A stretch of DNA of 64,000 nt, taken from Ruminococcus flavefaciens AE3010. GTDB lineage: Bacteria > Bacillota > Clostridia > Oscillospirales > Ruminococcaceae. The stretch spans positions 953,001 to 1,017,000 of the forward strand of contig NZ_JAGT01000001.1 of assembly GCF_000526795.1 (NCBI RefSeq). The letters run 5' to 3'. Below the pieces are notes generated by a model. The model saw nothing but the letters and a program-made list of their open reading frames with translations, searched no databases and was not told the origin of the DNA. How positions within the stretch are numbered: the stretch's first letter is position 1; each line of letters starts with the position of its first letter. Position numbers and translations under genes: made by a program. This document shows positions 28,275-36,886 of this stretch, in pieces.

Positions 28275-29618
28275 TTAAACGAGGTTATTACAATATTCAT
28301 TTCTGTCGATCCTTACATATGGAATACCATTTTTTGAGGCATATGTATTTGTTTCAGCATTTCCATACATAGTAAATCCGGCGATAAGAACATAATTATC
28401 ATATCCTAATGAATATTTGTTTATTTTCACCTTTTCATCAACAAATGCACTTTTTAGTTTATTGCCGAAGAAAGCATAGGCTTCAACGTTTATATCTCCA
28501 CTCAACAAAACATATTCATATGAAGTAGAATCAAATGCATCCCAACCTATATTAAGCTTCTCATCGTTGTCCCTTATAAATACTAAAGAACCTCTGAGTT
28601 TTGCGTCATCAATAAATGCATAATCTCCGATATATTCCAGTGTATCAGGGAAATTAATCTTCTCCAGTCCTGTACAGCACGCAAAAGCATATCTGCCGAT
28701 ACTCTTTGTATTTTTTAATCTCACACTTTTAAGATCATAACAGAACGAAAAAGCATCCTGACCAATAGTTTTTGCATCGATATCAGCATTGACCACGTAA
28801 TCGAAACTGCGGTAACCGATGGTATCTGCTTTGACTTTTACATCAGTCATCGATACGCAGTCGCCAAAGCAATTGTTTCCCAACTCTTTTGCAGTTACAT
28901 CTATCTTTTTAAGCTTTTCACACTGATAAAATGCTCTGTAACCGATATTATTACATTCAGCACATTCAAAAGATGTAAAAGCTGTGCCTGCAAAAGCAAA
29001 TGAACCGATATCGCTGTATACTTCTTTGATTCTGCAATTTGAAGAATTGTAGAAGGTAACAGAACTAAGATTAGAACATCCTCTGAATGCCGAATCTCCG
29101 ACGGTCAGTTTTCTGTCACCTACGCGTACAAATTTAAGGTTTATACAGCCTTCAAATGCACTTTTACCAATCTCAGAGATCGAGCTTCCTCCCGGAAAAA
29201 GAGTTCTGCCAATACTCGAACCGCCCGGATGATACTTTGTTTCATATAATTTATCCTTTCCATAGAAGAATATATCCAGAATACCTTCCTGACCTTTGAA
29301 AGCATTGTCTGCTACTGCTACCACATCTCTGCCATTGATATGCTTAGGTATACTTATATGCGTATAGGTATTTTTAGTCTCACAGCCAGTAATAACTACT
29401 CCTCTATCCTGATTTTTATAGTATATCCGAACATTTTCGACTTCATCATATATATAATCATCTGAACATTCTCCGGAAACAGTTCCCTGCCCTGTATATA
29501 CTGCAGATACTGTTAAAGGATTGATGCCAATACCTGTGAATCCATTTACACCAAACGAAGTACATATAGCTGTTACAGCGCATATAGCTGCCATACTGCG
29601 TTTTATTCTTGTTTTCAT
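28275..29618 (-). CDS. secreted BspA-type leucine-rich-repeat protein
   Basis: 447 residues; AGGAGG upstream of ATG 29618; signal peptide ~1-38. From ~85 to ~420 it consists of LRR_5/BspA repeats (IGKSAFEGCINLKFVRV, VGDSAFRGCSNLSSVTF, IGRYAFACCTGLEKINF). Such proteins mediate binding to surfaces, other cells or matrix components. There is no dockerin, SLH or sortase motif, so its attachment is unclear. It converged with the dockerin gene at 24478 on a shared terminator now interrupted by the IS. Confidence 0.9.
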   Translation of the reverse strand: MKTRIKRSMAAICAVTAICTSFGVNGFTGIGINPLTVSAVYTGQGTVSGECSDDYIYDEVENVRIYYKNQDRGVVITGCETKNTYTHISIPKHINGRDVVAVADNAFKGQEGILDIFFYGKDKLYETKYHPGGSSIGRTLFPGGSSISEIGKSAFEGCINLKFVRVGDRKLTVGDSAFRGCSNLSSVTFYNSSNCRIKEVYSDIGSFAFAGTAFTSFECAECNNIGYRAFYQCEKLKKIDVTAKELGNNCFGDCVSMTDVKVKADTIGYRSFDYVVNADIDAKTIGQDAFSFCYDLKSVRLKNTKSIGRYAFACCTGLEKINFPDTLEYIGDYAFIDDAKLRGSLVFIRDNDEKLNIGWDAFDSTSYEYVLLSGDINVEAYAFFGNKLKSAFVDEKVKINKYSLGYDNYVLIAGFTMYGNAETNTYASKNGIPYVRIDRNEYCNNLV

Positions 29619-29938
29619 ACCATTTTCCTCCTAAATAAATCTTAATTCTTTTTAGCCATTAAGCAGTTTGCACCTCTACAAACCGACTTTCATTTTACAT
29701 GAGCATATCATGTTTGATGCTCTATATCAGGAATATATGCATATTATACATTACTGCTGTATCAAAAATCAACAGAATATTGGTAAGCTGCAAAAATAAG
29801 GATGTAAGATGTAAAAAAATGAATGTAAGTTGTATTTTTCATGTGGTAATGCTCCTTTTCATGGTTGTATTTTCTTTTTTAGTAAATACACACAATTGGA
29901 CACACTGTGAAATACTGTCATTTCAGAAACATAAAAAA

Positions 29939-29963
29939 GCACCTGTCTTTTTGGGACAAGTGC
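29939..29963 (-). terminator. intrinsic terminator
   Basis: On the minus strand GCACTTGTC...GACAGGTGC followed by TTTTTTAT, about 30 bp after the stop of the gene at 29995-30549. Between 29620 and 29936 I see only AT-rich DNA. Confidence 0.7.
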
Positions 29964-29994
29964 GACATGTTTATTAAGTTTTCATACAATTCAA

Positions 29995-30549
29995 TTATTT
30001 CCGTGGACGGCAGTAATGATAGCAGATCCGAAACTCAAATTCATACCCTTGCGGATTATTTTTGAATTCTTCTCTTTTCCGTAGATCGCCGATATAATTC
30101 TCTGCAATTCCACACTCCTGATTACGATGATCAACATAATCAAGCGATGACAAAAGATCACGCAGTTTTTCGACACGAGCTATGTTGGTTACTTCATAAC
30201 TATCCCGCCAGCACCAATCTCTTTCCTCTGTATTAAGATCTGAATCAAGTACACAGCATCTGCTGTATATATAGGAACAAATTTCACGCATGGCAGCTCT
30301 CGGCACAATGATATCGAGATTTCCTTCCATGCCTTCTTCAAGCGGATACTGCTTTTCCATATATTTACCGCATATTCTGAAAATAGCCGGTGGAAGATCC
30401 ATGAATATGCTGCTGTTCCACCAGCTGACTTCTTCAAAACCACTGTATATAGAGGGATTTTCAGATGCAGCAATCACCTTCGGACCAGAAATGATATCAC
30501 AAGTTTGCTTATCCTTGATGCGTACACTTATATCGAAATCAAAGCTCAT
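29995..30549 (-). CDS. hypothetical cytoplasmic protein (MSFDFDI family)
   Basis: 184 residues; GGGGTG upstream of ATG 30549. Soluble, acidic, Trp- and Cys-rich (VSWWNSSIFMDLP, WCWRDSYEV, FEFRICYHYC). No family recognised. The first seven codons and upstream bases (30529-30559) are repeated exactly at 35533-35563, where they are fused before an unrelated lipoprotein gene, suggesting that relatives of this gene were once at both places. It follows the condensation-domain gene by 43 bp and may be the last gene of that operon. Small solo proteins like this often sit in immunity-gene arrays (speculative). Confidence 0.6.
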   Translation of the reverse strand: MSFDFDISVRIKDKQTCDIISGPKVIAASENPSIYSGFEEVSWWNSSIFMDLPPAIFRICGKYMEKQYPLEEGMEGNLDIIVPRAAMREICSYIYSRCCVLDSDLNTEERDWCWRDSYEVTNIARVEKLRDLLSSLDYVDHRNQECGIAENYIGDLRKREEFKNNPQGYEFEFRICYHYCRPRK

Positions 30550-30592
30550 TGATCACACCCCATTTTGCAATATAGTTTCAAAATACTGATCA

Positions 30593-31795
30593 TCACTTCA
30601 AATAATGATGATATGTTGTGTTCAGATGGTCACCGACTGTGACCATGCCGATTATATTTTTACCGTAGGACACAACGGGAGGCACAAAAATAAGGTCGGT
30701 AAGCCTATACTCCCCGTAATCAGTGGGTATATCGATCCTTGTCAGATTTGTTATGCTTATATCTTTGGTATTCTGCCCGTAGCCCAGTATTTTCGCAAGT
30801 TTTCCCGTGCTTTTACTATGAAAATATCCTGCAAATTCCAGATTTACAGCATCAACGAGTGTAGGTTCAAATGCACTCATAAAACGCAGCACAAGGTATT
30901 TATAATTTTCATCGCTCAGCTTTTTCTTCATGACTCTGTCGATAACGACAGCATTCTCAGTAAGCGTCTTTCCCTTGGCATACCTGTATCTGACCGCTAT
31001 ACCCGTTGCCTGATTGCTCATTGTTCTGTTACCGTCCTGTCTGCCATCTACTGCAAGACCTATCTCCTGCATCTGCGGTATATCCTGTATCATTTCTGCT
31101 ATAGTATATGAAGTAAAGCCTATCTTGTTCGCTTTGCATTCTTTTAGCTTTTGACTGAGCTCTCTGCTCTCTGTCAAAACGTTTTTCACCGTTGTTTTAT
31201 GCGACTTCCAGAAACTTTTATATGCCGCTTCCATATCATCAAAACCGAAGATCCTGCGCTGCTTCTGCCATTTTCTGTTGTAGACCTTCGTAACTAATGA
31301 AGCAAGAAAAGACAGCTTTGATGTGTTCGGCAGTGTCTCGTTGTTCAGCAGTTTTATTTTGCGATACTCGCATTTTTCGCCGCTGAGGCTTTTCATAAAC
31401 GCTTCTATGAAGTAACAGAGGGACTTTCCGTCGCCGCCAAGATGATGCATAAGGAAACAAAGCTTCATTTCACTGGCATTTTCATAAGAAACAAAACAGC
31501 GCAGGAACTCCCCGTCCTCTAATCTGAACCTTATGCGTTCCTGCTCCTGTATCAGCTCCTCAAGCTCAAAATCGCGAAAAATTATGCGGTTCATCGGCTC
31601 CCTGCAATCATCATAAAAAGCATCGCCATTCTGGTCTATGACCACCTTGCAGTTAAGTATCTCAAAGGCTCTGGCAGCAGCTCTGAAGGCTTCTGTCAGT
31701 TCAGCTTCACTGGCTTTGCCGCACACTTTTACCTGCATAGCAATCATCATATTCACATCAAAGAGGTCGCCGCGCTCTGTCTCTATCTTATACAT
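30593..31795 (-). CDS. stand-alone condensation-domain acyltransferase
   Basis: 400 residues with the condensation (C-domain/PapA-like) active-site motif HHxxxDG as H117-H118-LGG-D122-G123. The rest follows the fold order (GVxxxD-like late segments, NLTRIDIP, ISITNL). Enzymes of this superfamily join an acyl or aminoacyl donor to an amine or alcohol. It overlaps the SDR gene upstream by 8 bp, so both probably act in one small-molecule or lipid pathway. No carrier-protein or adenylation gene adjoins. Start ATG/GTG at 31795 sits inside the end of the SDR gene. Confidence 0.8.
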   Translation of the reverse strand: MYKIETERGDLFDVNMMIAMQVKVCGKASEAELTEAFRAAARAFEILNCKVVIDQNGDAFYDDCREPMNRIIFRDFELEELIQEQERIRFRLEDGEFLRCFVSYENASEMKLCFLMHHLGGDGKSLCYFIEAFMKSLSGEKCEYRKIKLLNNETLPNTSKLSFLASLVTKVYNRKWQKQRRIFGFDDMEAAYKSFWKSHKTTVKNVLTESRELSQKLKECKANKIGFTSYTIAEMIQDIPQMQEIGLAVDGRQDGNRTMSNQATGIAVRYRYAKGKTLTENAVVIDRVMKKKLSDENYKYLVLRFMSAFEPTLVDAVNLEFAGYFHSKSTGKLAKILGYGQNTKDISITNLTRIDIPTDYGEYRLTDLIFVPPVVSYGKNIIGMVTVGDHLNTTYHHYLK

Positions 31796-32549
31796 AATCT
31801 CTTATCCCATACATCCATATTTTCATAAGAACCTTCTGCGGAAGGATTTTGCTGAGTAAGTGCTCGTACTTGACAAAAAGCGTGCATACTGACATATCCT
31901 TCCCCTTTACAGAATCACGAAGCGCCTGAACTGCCACTCTGTTAGGAGAAACAAGTCCCGGGAACTTCACAGGTTTGCCATTGTATTCCTTACTCAGCAT
32001 ATCAGTATCTATCCAGCCCGGACACACTGCTGTACAGATTATACCTTTGCTTTTAAGCTCCACATTCAGTGAGCGTGTATATGACCGAACAAATACCTTG
32101 CTTGCAGCATAAAGGTTTATGTACGGAACAGGCTGGAATGATGAAGCTGATGATATATTCAGTATCCGTGCTCCCTTTGACATAAAAGGAATCGCATAAT
32201 TACACAGCAGACATACAGCTTTGCAATTCAGGTCTACGGTCTTAGAAATATATTCATCTGAAAACTCAGAACTTTCGCCCATATCTCCCATACCTGCATT
32301 GTTGATAAGGAGCTTTATATCAGGCTTCTCCGCAATGATAAGATCTTTTAATGCCGCCAGATCGTCAGCCTTGCTCAGATCGCATTTAACTGCCCGAACC
32401 TTATCCTCAAACTGCTTTTTCAGCTTGTCCAGTTTCTCCGTATTTCTTGCAACTGTCCATATCTCGTCTACCTGTTCTTTCAAAACTTCTCTGACAAATT
32501 CCTGCCCGAGACCTCCCGTAGCTCCTGTAATTATCGCAATTGATGCCAT
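31788..32549 (-). CDS. short-chain dehydrogenase/reductase
   Basis: 253 residues from ATG 32549 (MASIAIITGATGGLGQ); an ATG three codons earlier overlaps its own ribosome site. Classical SDR: cofactor motif TGATGGLG, LINNAGMGD, catalytic Ser in ISSASS and YAASK (Tyr/Lys). The residues after the second strand (VARNTEKL) suggest NADP(H). The C-terminal tail (LSKILPQKVLMKIWMYGI) is hydrophobic and may contact membrane, as in acyl-chain-reducing SDRs. Coupled to the condensation-domain gene. Confidence 0.93.
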   Translation of the reverse strand: MASIAIITGATGGLGQEFVREVLKEQVDEIWTVARNTEKLDKLKKQFEDKVRAVKCDLSKADDLAALKDLIIAEKPDIKLLINNAGMGDMGESSEFSDEYISKTVDLNCKAVCLLCNYAIPFMSKGARILNISSASSFQPVPYINLYAASKVFVRSYTRSLNVELKSKGIICTAVCPGWIDTDMLSKEYNGKPVKFPGLVSPNRVAVQALRDSVKGKDMSVCTLFVKYEHLLSKILPQKVLMKIWMYGIRDYV

Positions 32550-32601
32550 ATCCCACATATCCTTTCGCTTTCAGAGTTGTGAAACTACATCTGTTTTATT
32601 T

Positions 32602-32630
32602 ATTATATCATACAACAAAAGTGTTTACAA
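32602..32630 (-). promoter_or_regulatory. putative sigma-A promoter of the SDR operon
   Basis: On the minus strand TTGTAA (32630-32625), 17 bp, TATAAT (32607-32602). Confidence 0.65.
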
Positions 32631-32651
32631 GACCATATTTCCGTTTTCACC

Positions 32652-32680
32652 TTGAAGAAACTGCTGTTATATGATATAAT
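32652..32680 (+). promoter_or_regulatory. putative sigma-A promoter of the membrane protein gene
   Basis: TTGAAG (32652-32657), 17 bp, TATAAT (32675-32680), about 30 bp before ATG 32711; divergent from and close to the SDR promoter. Confidence 0.65.
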
Positions 32681-32710
32681 GAAAGCAATTCAAAACGGTA
32701 GGTGTATAAT

Positions 32711-33175
32711 ATGATTTATCTTGTTTCACATCTATGGCTGCTGTATCCGCTTTCGCTTGTGCTGGCAGTTATCGCTTATACTGTGATCGACATTCATGCG
32801 ATAAATCCAGTATGTTGCTTAGAATCAGCTGTATATGCAGCCATTCCCGATCTCATCGCTGTATTGGGACTTTGGTGTTTTAATAAAGAACACGTGATAC
32901 CTGCTATCATCATTGCCATACTCTGCTGTGCTGCAACAGGCGCTGCTGTGTGGTTCTTTTGGGCAGACAGTAAAAGCCACGATCATTTTCCTGTAAAGGT
33001 CGCAGGAATTGCTGCCGTTATTCTGAGCATCATCGCTGTGATACTATGCAGTGTATCCTTTGCAGGAAATCTTTTTCAGATTCTCCTGACCTCATTCTGC
33101 CTTTGCGGTATGATAAGTATTGCCTATATCTTTGGATATCTTATAGCATTTGCCAAGGGAATAGGTGGGCCATGA
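32711..33175 (+). CDS. multi-pass membrane protein
   Basis: 154 residues from ATG 32711 with AGGTG 6 bases upstream. Four or five hydrophobic segments with few charges (KSHDHFPVK loop). No family recognised. Its stop at 33173-33175 is only three bases from the left end of IS copy 2, so the original C-terminus may have been altered. It has its own promoter. Confidence 0.65.
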   Translation: MIYLVSHLWLLYPLSLVLAVIAYTVIDIHAINPVCCLESAVYAAIPDLIAVLGLWCFNKEHVIPAIIIAILCCAATGAAVWFFWADSKSHDHFPVKVAGIAAVILSIIAVILCSVSFAGNLFQILLTSFCLCGMISIAYIFGYLIAFAKGIGGP

Positions 33176-33178
33176 TGT

Positions 33179-34795
33179 TAATGTCATTAAGCTAATCAAA
33201 TACGAAAAAGAACAGGAGTATGTTTGGAATATGACCAGACATACTCCTGCTGTTACATTCGCAAAAAATGCATGACGAAAAGACAGATCCGAGATCTGCC
33301 TGAAAAAAGATTGACATAATCGAAGAATTATGATAGTCTGTAGTTGAAGGGAATAGCAGAATGATATCGAGTTTTCCTATCAGCAATACGATCAGGTCTG
33401 ACAGGGCACTTGTTTCTTGCTATCAGCTCTTCCAAAAGAAAAGGATTTGCGTGTGCAGAGCGAAAGAATTTGATGCAGATATGTATAGCAAAAGCATAAT
33501 TGATTTTATAGCGGTAATCATTATGCTTATCGTCATCTATGGTGATATTTTCGGTGATCAGCATAGAGAAGTTATACATGATAAGACTTGCAAAGATTTC
33601 CTGTATCACGCAGTCCTTTTTCTTTGAATGGAAAGCAATAAGACCAACCTGGTACTTCAGTTCTCTGAATGTAGTCTCGATACCCCAGCGCATTTTGTAT
33701 ATCATCTTTATATCTTCGTCAGAGAACTCATCATCACAGAGATTGGTAACAATGGTTTCATAGTTATCTTCAGATATCTTGAGCCTTATTATCCTGAATT
33801 TAAGAGGATATGTATCTTTCGATTCTTTCGGAAGGAAGTCGAAATTTGAAGAGTGCGGAAGATAACGATAAAGTTCAGGATTAGCCTTAACTTCATTAGT
33901 TTGTCTTCTTGTAATAATAATATTTGCAGCAAAATCAGCTTCCTCATTATGGGGAATGTTGAATTTATGAGCAATTCCACCGCTTGTCTTGATGCGCATC
34001 ACATATTTCAAGCCGTTATTTTCAAGATGAGCGATCGTGTTGTAGGATTCATATCCTCTATCCGCAACGATAATGGACTCATGTCCGATATTTTCAAGCA
34101 TACTTATGAGAGCAGAATGCTCATTTTCACAACGACTGTCCTGTAATACAGCATTGATATATCTACGGTTCATAATGTCATACAAAGCATTCAGATGCAT
34201 GAGGTTATAGCCTTTTACATCATTATTTGCACGATAAAAAGTATCCTTATCATCAGGATCAGTAGGAATATGTATATCAGAACCGTCCACAGCATAAAGC
34301 CTGTAGCCGTGAAAGAAACTGGTTTGAGAAAATGTTTCATTGAATTTATGGAACAGATACTGAAAAGCAGCAGGAAGTATTTTAGCTCTTCTCTGAACGA
34401 TAGCAGACACAGATACCATTTTTGAATCATAATCATAGAATTCTACAAGCTCCTTGCCAAGTGTCTGGCTGCCCATTCCGAGAATGAATCTCAATGTTTT
34501 TGAGAAAGACAGCTCACTTTTACGAACAAAATCTCTCTTAGGATCAACTACGAAATAAGAGTTATTTTTCTCCATGTTGCTGATAAGAGTATTAAGCTTG
34601 TTTTTGACGATATTACAGTATTTTTGCACGGTAAAACCTCCAATCAGATGTGTATATCTGATTAGCTGCGCCTCACATTTTTGGCTATTTGTCAATACCT
34701 TTTTGCAAAAATTTACATTATATACATAAAAAAATAATCACAGGTTCTTTTTGATTCCTGTGATTATTTTACTTTTCCTTAGCTTAATGACATTA
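33179..34795 (-). mobile_element. IS4-family insertion sequence, copy 2 (inverted)
   Basis: 1617 bp, same inverted repeats as copy 1 (TAATGTCATTAAGCTAA), opposite orientation, about 99% identical by eye. Unlike copy 1 no direct repeat is visible: left flank GGGCCATGATGT, right flank CGCCTGCGGGCG. The right flank is again a short GC-rich palindrome. I infer an adjacent deletion or recombination after insertion. Confidence 0.92.
33328..34629 (-). CDS. IS4-family transposase, copy 2
   Basis: 433 residues from GTG 34629 (GGAGG 7 bases upstream), the same start context as copy 1. It has the same DDE residues and the signature YKMRWGIETTFRELKYQ. Changes from copy 1 include D/Y in the NNS(D/Y)F segment, N/S in QT(N/S)FF, D/N in RRYI(D/N)A, N/C in SR(N/C)EN, A/D in FS(A/D)ED, S/T and L/F. 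No stop or frameshift, so both copies may be active. Confidence 0.95.
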   Translation of the reverse strand: MQKYCNIVKNKLNTLISNMEKNNSYFVVDPKRDFVRKSELSFSKTLRFILGMGSQTLGKELVEFYDYDSKMVSVSAIVQRRAKILPAAFQYLFHKFNETFSQTSFFHGYRLYAVDGSDIHIPTDPDDKDTFYRANNDVKGYNLMHLNALYDIMNRRYINAVLQDSRCENEHSALISMLENIGHESIIVADRGYESYNTIAHLENNGLKYVMRIKTSGGIAHKFNIPHNEEADFAANIIITRRQTNEVKANPELYRYLPHSSNFDFLPKESKDTYPLKFRIIRLKISEDNYETIVTNLCDDEFSDEDIKMIYKMRWGIETTFRELKYQVGLIAFHSKKKDCVIQEIFASLIMYNFSMLITENITIDDDKHNDYRYKINYAFAIHICIKFFRSAHANPFLLEELIARNKCPVRPDRIADRKTRYHSAIPFNYRLS

Positions 34796-34902
34796 CGCCT
34801 GCGGGCGGATATCTTTATACATATTTGCAGTTTTGATTATCGTTACACTCGTTTTATGACAGGATATTATCAACAAAATGAGCAGGATCCATAACATCTA
34901 AA

Positions 34903-34962
34903 GGAGGTAAAAAACTATGAGAGTATCACGAATTCTTATTTCTTTTCTTCGATTAACATGAT
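34903..34962 (+). other. orphan ribosome site with 14-codon ORF
   Basis: A perfect AAAGGAGGT sits 8 bases before ATG 34918, which opens MRVSRILISFLRLT and then a stop inside the 3' end of the opposing lipoprotein gene. The start signal is stronger than most in the window, yet the frame is trivial. Most likely the 5' end of a gene truncated by the rearrangement beside IS copy 2. Confidence 0.4.
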
Positions 34963-35523
34963 ATTTGATAATTCACTTTTTGTATTATCAAATATCAGAC
35001 TTAAAATAATATTACCTTTTTTATATTCGAGGTAAGATTCCGTTTTGATACTCGTTTCACCAAAGCTTGATACAAAGTCTTCAATTGAAGTTTTGTAATC
35101 TAAACCGTTGATCCTGATATGATCATTTTCGGGCGATTTGACATCAACTAAAACTACTTTTTTCTCTGAATTATTATCAGTTTTATCTCCTTCGATAGCT
35201 ATTGTACAAATGTAGTCTTTACTGTTATACATATCATAAAGCGTATAATCGTCATCAGGATCATAAACGCCGTTTTCGAGCTTATAATCGCTGCCGAGCT
35301 CACCGAATTTAAAGGGGAAAACAAGTGTATTTCCACAAATACTTATATTTGTGATATCAGCTTTTTCGTTTCCAACTTCATTAGTGTCGGTAGTATTTTG
35401 CTGTATAGGGATACTACTGCTTGCAGAAACATCATTTTTCGATGTTTTATCACGCCCGCATCCACTTACTGCATTGACTGAGCAGAACAACAGCAAAAGA
35501 AAAGGTAACAGTTTGTTTTTCAT
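34936..35523 (-). CDS. lipoprotein of unknown function
   Basis: 195 residues from ATG 35523, preceded by GGAGG at a 4-5 base spacing; lipobox AVSGC (Cys ~21). After a Ser/Thr/Asn-rich linker (~25-55) comes a compact domain with FPFKFGELGSDY, DYICTIAIEGDK and INGLDYKTSIEDFVSSFG. No named family. A 31-base stretch just upstream (35533-35563) repeats the start region of the gene at 29995-30549, so an earlier gene appears to have been replaced here. Confidence 0.7.
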   Translation of the reverse strand: MKNKLLPFLLLLFCSVNAVSGCGRDKTSKNDVSASSSIPIQQNTTDTNEVGNEKADITNISICGNTLVFPFKFGELGSDYKLENGVYDPDDDYTLYDMYNSKDYICTIAIEGDKTDNNSEKKVVLVDVKSPENDHIRINGLDYKTSIEDFVSSFGETSIKTESYLEYKKGNIILSLIFDNTKSELSNIMLIEEKK

Positions 35524-35595
35524 TTTTCCTCCTATATCGAAATCAAAGCTCATTGATCACACCTCCGTGCTATTCAAATAAATAGAAAAGCAGCT

Positions 35596-36321
35596 TTAAT
35601 GAATCCAGTTTTCACCGAACTGTTTATCATAAAACTGTCGCAGATCATCTATGTCATAATTACGGTTCAGATATATTACTTCATCTGCAATATGCTTTAT
35701 AAATTCATCGCTTCCGACAGGAATGATAACAAGTGCACCACTTTTTGTAAGCTCCCTCAAAGCCTTCAATAAGCAGGATTGACACATCTTGTAGTAAAAG
35801 CTGCTTGTTTTATACGGGGCAAAATAGATCCTTTTATTCTGAGCATAGCCAAATGCAGCGGCAGCCCTCCATCGTTCACCACTTAGATTGCTGAACTTCC
35901 TATCATATCTTTCGGGTGTCAAAAGGAATTTTTCAGCGATTAATGAAAAATCACCTTTATCCGAGTTTTTTAAAAGAGCACTTTCTATTGACTTTTTCAC
36001 TTGCTTTTTCCCATAGGGCTCACAAGATGGTTCTAAATTCAATGCAACGTCATTAAGGTCATTCTGGCAAATCAAGCTGCCATTACAGTAAACCTTAACA
36101 TTCTCAAACTGGACTCTGCCACCAAGTAAATATGATAGATACTCACAGCCTTGACCATATTCACTTACTATTCCATATATTTTTCCGCTCTCAAATACTT
36201 GATCGCTATAGTACCAAGTGTCATTTAAGTTTATATCATGACCAGCAATTATTGATTTGCAAGCTGACGTATCAATTCTTATTGAAAAATCATTATAAAA
36301 CTCTTTTATCATGTTATTCAC
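35596..36321 (-). CDS. degenerate ABC-ATPase-like protein
   Basis: About 241 residues; start GTG 36321 has GAGGA 7 bases upstream (ATG 36312 is an alternative). The order of ABC ATPase elements is present: GKIYGIVSEYGQGCEYLSYL at the Walker A place, a Q-loop-like LEPSCEPYGKKQV, the signature FSNLSGERWRAAAAFGYAQ, RIYFAPYKTSS at Walker B and SDEFIKHIADEVIYL at the switch region. The Walker A Gly-Lys-Ser/Thr and the Walker B Asp-Glu are missing, so ATP hydrolysis is not expected. Cytoplasmic, no TM. It lies among lipoprotein and immunity-like genes and has no permease beside it. A binding or regulatory role is inferred. Confidence 0.7.
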   Translation of the reverse strand: MNNMIKEFYNDFSIRIDTSACKSIIAGHDINLNDTWYYSDQVFESGKIYGIVSEYGQGCEYLSYLLGGRVQFENVKVYCNGSLICQNDLNDVALNLEPSCEPYGKKQVKKSIESALLKNSDKGDFSLIAEKFLLTPERYDRKFSNLSGERWRAAAAFGYAQNKRIYFAPYKTSSFYYKMCQSCLLKALRELTKSGALVIIPVGSDEFIKHIADEVIYLNRNYDIDDLRQFYDKQFGENWIH

Positions 36322-36393
36322 CAATTTATCCTCTATTTAAAACAGATGCCCGACGTCTCTACAATTCCAGTGCTTAGCGTGTCTTCGTTTATT

Positions 36394-36870
36394 TCAGTTC
36401 ATTTCAGATGCATGACGATAAAAGCCAAATTGCTTCATAATAAAATGAGTAAAGCTGTCACTGCATTTTACAAAGTCTGATATTTGAGCACATTCCGAAT
36501 AGTAATATACAGGAGGATCATCGCCTTCTGACAATTTGAAAAAATAGAACATATAACCTTGATGCATCCAGAATACAAAATAGTCTTCCTTCATCTTATG
36601 TGGAAAACAGTTTTCTTTTAATAATTCATCAGCCCATTCTTTTAATTCCGGAACTTCATTAAAACCGTAGTCCGATCCTACCCAGAACAACCCGTTTCCA
36701 GCATATCGCATAAATTCCACATATGCAGACGGCAGCTTGATATTCGGAAACTGTGCCAGAAAATTCTGAATCTTTTCCGGTGCAATCTCATGGAATTGAC
36801 GAGATGGATTTTGTGAATTAAGAAAAGCAAAAAATTCAGAGAATATCATCTTCCCTGTGTATGTTTCCAT
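36394..36870 (-). CDS. SMI1/KNR4 (SUKH) family protein
   Basis: 158 residues; AGGTGAAAGGAT precedes ATG 36870. The pattern of SUKH proteins is present: FLAQFPNIKLPSAYVEFMRYAGNGLFWVG followed by FNEVPELKEWADELL and DYFVFWMHQGYMFYFF (segments shortened in description). SUKH proteins are common immunity proteins against polymorphic contact-dependent toxins. No toxin gene is in the window, so it would be an orphan immunity gene (inference). Confidence 0.8.
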   Translation of the reverse strand: METYTGKMIFSEFFAFLNSQNPSRQFHEIAPEKIQNFLAQFPNIKLPSAYVEFMRYAGNGLFWVGSDYGFNEVPELKEWADELLKENCFPHKMKEDYFVFWMHQGYMFYFFKLSEGDDPPVYYYSECAQISDFVKCSDSFTHFIMKQFGFYRHASEMN

Positions 36871-36886
36871 ATCCTTTCACCTCATT

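Noticed and set aside
28214..33178. Inversion between the two inverted IS copies
   Set aside because: Copy 1 still has matching direct repeats on both sides, so its flanks were not exchanged.
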